Assembly: GCF_000733845.1 (NCBI RefSeq)
Contig: NZ_JPOI01000001.1
Span: 787,501 to 847,500 of the forward strand
DNA length: 60,000 nucleotides
DNA from: Geobacillus vulcani PSS1
GTDB lineage: Bacteria; Bacillota; Bacilli; Bacillales; Anoxybacillaceae
Reading direction: 5' to 3'
This document shows positions 52,084-60,000 of the stretch, piece by piece; positions within the stretch are counted from its first letter, which is position 1; each line of letters begins with the position of its first letter. The position numbers and the translations under genes are program-made. The notes below the pieces were generated by a model, which ran no database searches, was not told the origin of the DNA, and saw nothing but the letters and a program-made list of their open reading frames with translations.

Positions 52084-54516
52084 TTACACGACCGCCTGTT
52101 TTGACAATACGACAAACTCCCCGTCTTTGACATCCACGACGACTTTTTGCCCTTTGGCGATCGTACCTTTTAACAATTCTTCGGATAAACGATCTTCAAC
52201 ATGCTTTTGCAGGGCGCGGCGCAACGGGCGGGCACCGTATTCTGGGTCGAACCCTTCAGCGGCGATTTTTTCAATGGCGGCCTCCGTCAGTTCAAGATCA
52301 ATGTCTTGCTCCTTTAGCCGCTTCACGAGCGTATCAGCCATCAACCGGACGATTTGTTTGAGATGGTCTTTTTCGAGCGAATGGAAGACGATGATTTCGT
52401 CGATCCGGTTTAAAAACTCTGGACGGAATGCTTTTTTCAGCTCATCCATCACTTTGCTTTTCATATCTTTGTATTGCTGGTTCCCGTCTTGGATGTTGAA
52501 GCCAACGTACTTGTTTCGTTTCAACGCATCGGCGCCGACGTTGGATGTCATGATAATGATCGTGTTGCGGAAGTCGACCGTCCGCCCTTTCGAGTCAGTC
52601 AGCCGCCCATCTTCCAACACTTGCAACAAAATATTGAACACGTCCGGATGCGCTTTTTCCATCTCATCCAACAGGACAACCGAATACGGCTTGCGGCGCA
52701 CTTTTTCCGTCAGCTGGCCGCCTTCTTCATAACCGACATACCCCGGCGGGGACCCGATGAGCCGCGATGTCGAGTGTTTTTCCATATACTCAGACATATC
52801 GATTCGAATAAGGGCGTCTTCGTCGCCAAACATTGCTTCTGCCAAGGCGCGTGCCAACTCCGTTTTCCCAACGCCAGTCGGACCAAGGAAAATGAACGAA
52901 CCGATCGGGCGTTTCGGGTCTTTCAGTCCCGCACGGGCGCGGCGCACCGCTTTGGCGACGGCTTTGACCGCCTCATCTTGGCCGACGACACGCGAATGCA
53001 AAATTTCTTCCAGCTTGAGCAGCCGCTCCGTTTCCGTTTCGGCGAGCTTCGACACTGGAATGCCGGTCCAACTCGAGACGACCGCGGCGATGTCTTCGAC
53101 CGTCACTTCCAAATTTTCTTGGCCTTGTTTTTCTTTCCATGCCCGTTTCGTTTCCTCTAGTTCTTCGCGCAACCGCTGCTCCATATCGCGCAGCGACGCC
53201 GCCTTTTCAAACTCTTGGCTTTGCACCGCCGCATCTTTTTCTTTCCGCACTTCCTCAAGCTTTTGTTCAAGTTCTTTCAATTTCGGCGGTGCCGTGAACG
53301 AACGAAGGCGCACTTTCGAGCAAGCCTCGTCGATCAAATCGATCGCCTTATCCGGCAAGAAACGGTCGGTGATGTAGCGGTCAGACAATTTGACGGCTTG
53401 CACAATCGCCTCGTCGGAAATCGAAACGCGGTGATGCGCTTCATACCGATCACGCAGCCCTTTTAAAATTTGGATCGATTCTTCCACTGTCGGTTCCTCA
53501 ACGTAAATCGGCTGAAAGCGGCGTTCAAGCGCGGCATCTTTTTCAATATATTTCCGGTACTCATCGAGCGTTGTCGCGCCGATGCATTGAAGCTCCCCGC
53601 GCGCCAACGCCGGTTTCAAAATGTTCGACGCGTCGATCGCTCCTTCCGCCCCACCGGCGCCAATCAATGTATGCAGTTCGTCGATGAACAAGATAATGTT
53701 GCCCGCTTGGCGAATTTCATCCATCACTTTTTTCAGTCGGTCTTCAAATTCCCCCCGATATTTCGTTCCGGCGACAACCGTCCCCATATCGAGCGTCATG
53801 ACCCGCTTGTCGCGCAGCGTTTCTGGCACTTCGTTATTGACAATTTGTTGGGCTAACCCTTCAGCAATGGCCGTTTTCCCAACACCTGGCTCGCCAATCA
53901 ACACCGGATTGTTTTTCGTCCGCCGGCTTAACACTTCAATGACGCGCTGAATTTCTTTGCTGCGACCGATGACCGGATCCAGCCGCCCTTCGCGGGCAAT
54001 CGCTGTCAAGTCGCGGGCAAGGCTGTCAAGCGTCGGCGTGCTCACATGCGAGGCGCCGCCGCCATGACCTGACATCGACTCATTGCTGCCAAGCAGCTGC
54101 AACACTTGTTGGCGCGCTTTGTTCAAGCTTACTCCCAAGTTGTTCAGCACGCGGGCGGCCACCCCTTCGCCCTCGCGGATCAACCCAAGCAAAATATGTT
54201 CTGTGCCAACGTATGAATGGCCGAGCTTCCGCGCTTCATCCATCGACAGCTCAATCACTTTTTTCGCCCGCGGCGTATAGTGGATCGTATGCGACACTTC
54301 ACTGCCACGGCCGATGAGCGATTCAACTTCTTTTTGGATTTTATCAGGGCCGAGCCCAAGTGCCATGAGCGCCTTAGCAGCGATCCCTTCGCCTTCGCGG
54401 ATGAGGCCGAGCAAAATATGTTCTGTGCCGATATTGTTATGACCGAGGCGAATGGCTTCTTCCTGCGCCAGCGCCAGCACTTTTTGCGCTCGTTCCGTAA
54501 ATCTGCCAAACATCAT
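52084..54516 (-). CDS. clpC: ATP-dependent Clp protease ATPase subunit ClpC
   Basis: Hexameric unfoldase feeding ClpP, central to heat stress, competence and sporulation control. 810 residues: N-domain repeats ([23 protein letters not shown]), two AAA+ modules with Walker A GEPGVGKT and GPTGVGKT, a UVR/coiled-coil middle domain (around 410-460) for adaptor McsB/MecA docking. Its ATG overlaps the mcsB stop (ATGA). Confidence 0.98.
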   Translation of the reverse strand: MMFGRFTERAQKVLALAQEEAIRLGHNNIGTEHILLGLIREGEGIAAKALMALGLGPDKIQKEVESLIGRGSEVSHTIHYTPRAKKVIELSMDEARKLGHSYVGTEHILLGLIREGEGVAARVLNNLGVSLNKARQQVLQLLGSNESMSGHGGGASHVSTPTLDSLARDLTAIAREGRLDPVIGRSKEIQRVIEVLSRRTKNNPVLIGEPGVGKTAIAEGLAQQIVNNEVPETLRDKRVMTLDMGTVVAGTKYRGEFEDRLKKVMDEIRQAGNIILFIDELHTLIGAGGAEGAIDASNILKPALARGELQCIGATTLDEYRKYIEKDAALERRFQPIYVEEPTVEESIQILKGLRDRYEAHHRVSISDEAIVQAVKLSDRYITDRFLPDKAIDLIDEACSKVRLRSFTAPPKLKELEQKLEEVRKEKDAAVQSQEFEKAASLRDMEQRLREELEETKRAWKEKQGQENLEVTVEDIAAVVSSWTGIPVSKLAETETERLLKLEEILHSRVVGQDEAVKAVAKAVRRARAGLKDPKRPIGSFIFLGPTGVGKTELARALAEAMFGDEDALIRIDMSEYMEKHSTSRLIGSPPGYVGYEEGGQLTEKVRRKPYSVVLLDEMEKAHPDVFNILLQVLEDGRLTDSKGRTVDFRNTIIIMTSNVGADALKRNKYVGFNIQDGNQQYKDMKSKVMDELKKAFRPEFLNRIDEIIVFHSLEKDHLKQIVRLMADTLVKRLKEQDIDLELTEAAIEKIAAEGFDPEYGARPLRRALQKHVEDRLSEELLKGTIAKGQKVVVDVKDGEFVVLSKQAVV

Positions 54517-55604
54517 CGTTCATCACCCTCCATCTTTCTTCGTTCCTCCATCTTTAAACGCTCCCGGATCAGCGCCGCGCGGCGGACGTCCCGTTCTTCA
54601 GGACGAAGCGCTCCGCCGGCATATTGCTGCAAAAATCCTGGCTGCGTCAAAATCATCAGCTCATTTAAAATGTTGCGCGAGATGTTCTTGATATATCCTA
54701 GATCAATCCCTAAGCGAACATCGGACAGACATTGCGCCGCTTCTTTCGATTCGATGACGCGGCAGTTGGCCAGTATGCCGTACGAACGGAACACCTTGTC
54801 TTCTAATTGTATGCCCAAAGTTTTCACTAATGCCTGACGAGCCGCTCTTTCTTGGGCGATCAGTTGCTGGACGATCGTATGCAAATCAGCAACAATGTCT
54901 TCCTCCGATTTCCCAAGCGTGATCTGGTTGGAAATTTGGAATATATTTCCTAACGCTTCGCTCCCTTCTCCGTATGTTCCGCGGACAACGAGCCCAAGCT
55001 GGTTGATGGCAGGAATAATGCGGTTAATTTGCTGCGTCAGCACAAGCGCCGGAAGATGCATCATCACCGAAGCCCGCAATCCTGTCCCGACATTGGTGGG
55101 GCAACTCGTTAAATAACCAAGCCGCTCGTCAAAGGCATAGTTGACATACCCTTCAATCCAATCGTCCAATTCGCTCGCCGCCTCGAGCGCCTCAGCAAGC
55201 TGCAGACCTGGGAACAGGCATTGGATGCGAATATGGTCTTCTTCGTTAATCATAATGCTGATTTCCTCGTTCTCCGAGAGCAGGCAGGCGCCAAACGGCG
55301 AATCCTCAGCCAAATGCGGGCTAATTAAGTGTTTTTCTACCAATACCCGTTTTTCAATCGGCTGAAGCTCCGACATTTTCAACAACTCGAAACGGCCTGC
55401 CCCTCCGTAAGAACGATGGGCAAACGTCCGTTCAAACAACGTGATGATTTGCATCGCTTCTTCACTGCTAAACAACGTTGGAAAACGAAAGTCAACAATG
55501 TTGCGCGCCAACCGGATGCGACTGCTTAAGACGATGTCCGAATCCGGCCCCTCTTGGCTCATCCACGCGCTGACAGCCGTATTGAAAAACTTCTCGAACG
55601 ACAT
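54513..55604 (-). CDS. mcsB: Protein arginine kinase McsB
   Basis: Phosphorylates arginines of CtsR and other proteins, tagging them for ClpCP. 363 residues, [20 protein letters not shown], with phosphagen-kinase blocks [35 protein letters not shown] and the arginine-binding [12 protein letters not shown] loop. ATG 55604; the 31-codon extension overlaps mcsA and is rejected. Very like the structurally characterised G. stearothermophilus enzyme. Confidence 0.97.
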   Translation of the reverse strand: MSFEKFFNTAVSAWMSQEGPDSDIVLSSRIRLARNIVDFRFPTLFSSEEAMQIITLFERTFAHRSYGGAGRFELLKMSELQPIEKRVLVEKHLISPHLAEDSPFGACLLSENEEISIMINEEDHIRIQCLFPGLQLAEALEAASELDDWIEGYVNYAFDERLGYLTSCPTNVGTGLRASVMMHLPALVLTQQINRIIPAINQLGLVVRGTYGEGSEALGNIFQISNQITLGKSEEDIVADLHTIVQQLIAQERAARQALVKTLGIQLEDKVFRSYGILANCRVIESKEAAQCLSDVRLGIDLGYIKNISRNILNELMILTQPGFLQQYAGGALRPEERDVRRAALIRERLKMEERRKMEGDER

Positions 55605-55608
55605 ACCG

Positions 55609-56157
55609 CTACATATCCCCCTCTCCGCGTCGACGAAGTTCATCCTCCAACGAACGGATTTGGTCGCGCACCTCAGCTGCCCGCTCGAACTCCTCACGAG
55701 CGACGAGCTCCTGAAGTTTTTGTTTCAACATAGCAAGCTGCTTGCGCAAATGGAGAACGCCGCCTTTTCGCTTTGGAATTTTTCCTGAATGAGCGGTATT
55801 GCCGCTATGGAGCCGTTTCAAAATCGGCGGCAAGTAGCGTGCAAACGTCCGGTAGCAGTCGACGCAGCCGAACCGCCCGATTTGTGTGAATTGATGATAT
55901 GTCATTTGGCACGTCTCGCATTGAAGTACATCTGGGTTCGGAAACGCGTTCGCCGTCATCTCTTTCATTGGCGCTTGAAAGTTGAGAAGCCCTGCCAACA
56001 AGTTGTTAAGTGAAAAATCATCATTGCCGTAGAACGTAAACATATGGCCATGCTCTCTGGCACATTGCTCACAAAGGTGAAATTCCGTTTTCTCCCCATT
56101 GATGATTTTGGTAAAATGCATCGTGGCCGGCCGCTGCTTGCATTCTTGGCAAATCAA
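55609..56157 (-). CDS. mcsA: McsB activator and adaptor McsA
   Basis: Zinc protein that activates McsB and links it to ClpC. 182 residues with four CxxC pairs (CQEC, CEQC, CETC, CVDC) and a C-terminal UVR domain ([20 protein letters not shown]). The start is TTG at 56157 with GGAGG 8 nt upstream. Between ctsR and mcsB. Confidence 0.95.
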   Translation of the reverse strand: MICQECKQRPATMHFTKIINGEKTEFHLCEQCAREHGHMFTFYGNDDFSLNNLLAGLLNFQAPMKEMTANAFPNPDVLQCETCQMTYHQFTQIGRFGCVDCYRTFARYLPPILKRLHSGNTAHSGKIPKRKGGVLHLRKQLAMLKQKLQELVAREEFERAAEVRDQIRSLEDELRRRGEGDM

Positions 56158-56173
56158 TGCCTCTTCCTCCCCC

Positions 56174-56635
56174 CTATTTGTATTTCAGCGATGTCAACAT
56201 CGCTTTTAACATGCGGGCTCGCAGTTCATCCCGTTTCGGTAAATCAATATATAAAACAGAACGATCCATAGCGCTTAACATAATTTTCGCTTCCCGCTCC
56301 GAAATTACCTTTTCTTCAACGAGACGTTTTACCACATTTTCGGCATTCGATTGGCTGATGCGGTGGCCGACAAGATCGAGCAACTGGTCAATAAGCTGTG
56401 CTTCACTCTTTGTCTTTACTTTCATAATACGGATATACCCGCCGCCACCGCGCTTGCTTTCGACGATGTACCCTCTTTCAAGGGTAAACCTCGTATTGAT
56501 GACATAGTTGATCTGTGACGGAACACATTGGAATTTATTGGCGATTTCGCTTCGCTTAATTTCGACGATATCTTGGTCGCTCATATTAAGCACTTGCTTT
56601 AAATATTGCTCAATGATGTCGGAAATGTTCGGCAC
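56174..56635 (-). CDS. ctsR: Transcriptional repressor CtsR
   Basis: Heat-sensitive repressor of clp genes. 153 residues with the winged helix-turn-helix (NISDIIEQYLKQVLN, CVPSQINYVINTRFTLERGYIVESK) and the glycine-rich RGGGGYIRI wing that senses temperature; C-terminal domain with ISEREAKIM. The start is GTG at 56635 with GGAAGGTGG 8 nt upstream; the longest frame adds 21 residues. Autoregulated by the operator at 56719-56735. Confidence 0.97.
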   Translation of the reverse strand: MPNISDIIEQYLKQVLNMSDQDIVEIKRSEIANKFQCVPSQINYVINTRFTLERGYIVESKRGGGGYIRIMKVKTKSEAQLIDQLLDLVGHRISQSNAENVVKRLVEEKVISEREAKIMLSAMDRSVLYIDLPKRDELRARMLKAMLTSLKYK

Positions 56636-56718
56636 TCTACCTACCACCTTCCTTACAACCAAGCTGCCTGGCGATGGGCCGTCCGCTGACAAGGACACCC
56701 CACTGCCCCTTTATTGAC

Positions 56719-56735
56719 TTTGACTATATTTGACC
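56719..56735 (-). promoter_or_regulatory. CtsR operator
   Basis: Minus-strand GGTCAAA-TAT-AGTCAAA, a perfect match to the heptad-repeat CtsR box (RGTCAAA NAN RGTCAAA). It lies just downstream of the start predicted from the promoter at 56744-56772. Confidence 0.88.
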
Positions 56736-56743
56736 TTAATCTT

Positions 56744-56772
56744 ACTATACAATGTATTACGGAAAATTTCAA
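56744..56772 (-). promoter_or_regulatory. Sigma-A promoter of ctsR-mcsA-mcsB-clpC
   Basis: Minus-strand TTGAAA (56772-56767), 17-nt spacer, TATAGT (56749-56744). An alternative TTGTAT-N18-TATAGT slightly downstream would place the CtsR box over the -10. Either way bound CtsR would block initiation. Confidence 0.6.
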
Positions 56773-56849
56773 GGGTGACCAAAGAAGGAAAACTAACTAT
56801 AGAATATCCGCTTTTTTGGGCAAACAAACGTCAAGCAGCCGAATAAATG

Positions 56850-56889
56850 AAAAAGCACGCCTTTTCCCTAAAGGAAAGAAAAGACGTGC
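56850..56889 (-). terminator. rRNA operon terminator after 5S
   Basis: On the minus strand GCACGTCTTTTC pairs with GAAAAGGCGTGC (one G.U), 12 bp, followed by TTTTT. It isolates the rRNA operon from ctsR. Confidence 0.9.
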
Positions 56890-56900
56890 GTTCCATTTTG

Positions 56901-57017
<117 letters not shown>

Positions 57018-57043
57018 AACGATGATCATCTTGGACAGTTATT

Positions 57044-57071
57044 ATTATATCCATCCTGTTGGATTTGTCAA
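57044..57071 (-). promoter_or_regulatory. Promoter-like sequence directly before 5S rRNA
   Basis: Minus-strand TTGACA (57071-57066), 16-nt spacer, TATAAT (57049-57044): both hexamers are perfect consensus. The predicted start is about 20 nt before the 5S 5' end. It could make 5S independently, or be part of the 5S processing region. Confidence 0.55.
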
Positions 57072-57126
57072 TCGAAATAGTTCATTCCCTCAAAACTAGA
57101 TAACCGTCGGAAGAAGCCGCGCTTCG

Positions 57127-57243
57127 TACTGTCTAGCTCCGGCCGCCATCGGCTCGCGACGCTTCGGTCCTGCTGCGGCGGCGACAGCCTCCTCGCAGGC
57201 CCTCCAGCGCGTTTCGCCGATAGGCGGGCGGCCTCCGCTTTTC
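57127..57243 (-). repeat. Tandem structured repeat, copy C
   Basis: On the transcript strand it begins GAAAAGCGGAGGCC and ends CCGGAGCTAGACAGT, with closing stem GGCCGCC/GGCGGCC. The interior differs from copies A and B and lacks their 53-nt module. About 117 nt. Confidence 0.75.
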
Positions 57244-57245
57244 GC

Positions 57246-57364
57246 ACTGTCTAGCTCCGGCTCGCCTCCGCTCGGGGTCAAATAACCTTCTCCCTCGGGG
57301 TGCAAGCACCCCTGCGGGCGAAGAACATTTGCCCGTCGCGGCGAACCGCTCGCCTGCGCTTTTC
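57246..57364 (-). repeat. Tandem structured repeat, copy B
   Basis: About 119 nt, opening GAAAAGCGCAGGCG and ending CCGGAGCTAGACAGTG on the transcript strand. It contains a 53-nt hairpin module (57279-57331) that matches copy A at 48 of 53 positions, with apical stem GGGGTGC/GCACCCC. Confidence 0.8.
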
Positions 57365-57365
57365 T

Positions 57366-57486
57366 ATTGTCCAGTTCCAGCGCCTAGCTCTCTTCTGCCA
57401 AATAACCTTCCCCCTCGGGGCGCGAGCGCCCCTGCGGGTGAAGAACATTTGGCTTCGAGAGCGAAACGCGGCGCTTCCACTTTTCT
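57366..57486 (-). repeat. Tandem structured repeat, copy A
   Basis: About 121 nt beginning AGAAAAGTGGAAGCGCC, directly after the 23S 3' end. Nested stems AGCGCC/GGCGCT and GCTCTC/GAGAGC enclose a 53-nt module (57399-57451) with apical stem GGGGCGC/GCGCCCC. Ends CTGGAACTGGACAAT. Confidence 0.8.
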
Positions 57487-57487
57487 A

Positions 57488-60000
<2,513 letters not shown>

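Larger units (their letters stand above)
57018..57487 (-). other. 23S-5S rRNA spacer
   Basis: 470 nt between the 23S 3' end and 5S; no gene visible. Most of it (57127-57486) is three tandem structured repeats, listed separately. The remainder includes a CGGTTATCTAGTTTTGAGGG stretch (about 57089-57108) of the type common in Bacillus rRNA spacers, and a promoter-like sequence (57044-57071). Bacillus spacers here are usually far shorter. Confidence 0.8.

Noticed and set aside
56773..56849. Search for a sigma-B promoter upstream of ctsR
   Set aside because: No GTTTAA-N12-14-GGGWAT pair; the closest resemblance lacks a good -10.
57127..57486. Tandem repeats as a CRISPR array
   Set aside because: Only three ~120-nt units with internal hairpins, no short identical repeats with unique spacers, no cas genes.

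Overview
The window is a chromosomal segment of a thermophilic Bacillaceae, almost certainly Geobacillus. Gene order is the Bacillus subtilis order from pdaB to the rRNA operon ahead of ctsR. Several proteins (Adk, McsB, CtsR, L6, L36) look like the well-studied G. stearothermophilus proteins, from memory and without a database search. Nearly everything is on the minus strand, so transcription runs from high to low coordinates; only pdaB and gerD are on the plus strand. I see no tRNA, insertion sequence, prophage or CRISPR array. Calls rest on reading the sequence; no alignments or searches were run.

Layout from right to left, in the direction of transcription. (1) 60000-56850: the 3' part of a 23S rRNA gene, a 470-nt spacer with three tandem structured repeats and a promoter-like sequence, 5S rRNA and its terminator. 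(2) 56772-52036: ctsR-mcsA-mcsB-clpC stress operon with a CtsR operator. (3) 52002-47886: radA, then (with no disA between them) yacL-ispD-ispF. (4) 47913-42266: gltX, then a cysteine T-box and cysE-cysS-mrnC-rlmB-rae1. (5) 42261-40434: sigH, rpmG-secE, nusG. (6) 40421-37654: rplK-rplA and rplJ-rplL with r-protein leaders. (7) 37600-24278: a methyltransferase gene, rpoB-rpoC, rplGB-rpsL-rpsG-fusA-tuf. (8) 24141-9197: the S10-spc-alpha ribosomal super-operon from rpsJ to rplQ, including secY, adk, map, infA and rpoA. (9) 9139-4805: ecfA1-ecfA2-ecfT-truA and rplM-rpsI. (10) 4727-1: ybaK, cwlD, salA, gerD, kbaA and the 5'-truncated pdaB, mostly sporulation and germination genes.

Most of the window is translation and transcription machinery: 30-odd ribosomal proteins, EF-Tu, EF-G, IF-1, RNA polymerase alpha, beta and beta', NusG, the SecY/SecE translocon, two tRNA synthetases, rRNA maturation enzymes (Mini-III, RlmB, TruA for tRNA) and protein quality control. 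It is punctuated by sigma-A promoters with 16-18 nt spacers, several of which have their -35 hexamer on or next to the stop codon of the preceding gene. Many long genes start at TTG or GTG codons chosen by a strong Shine-Dalgarno sequence 7-8 nt upstream, so longest-ORF starts are wrong for about twenty genes here.

The least ordinary parts are the structured tandem repeats between 23S and 5S rRNA, the promoter-like sequence just before 5S, the terminator-like hairpins in the nusG and rpoB leaders, the hairpin at the 5' end of the tuf message, and the absence of disA from its usual place.
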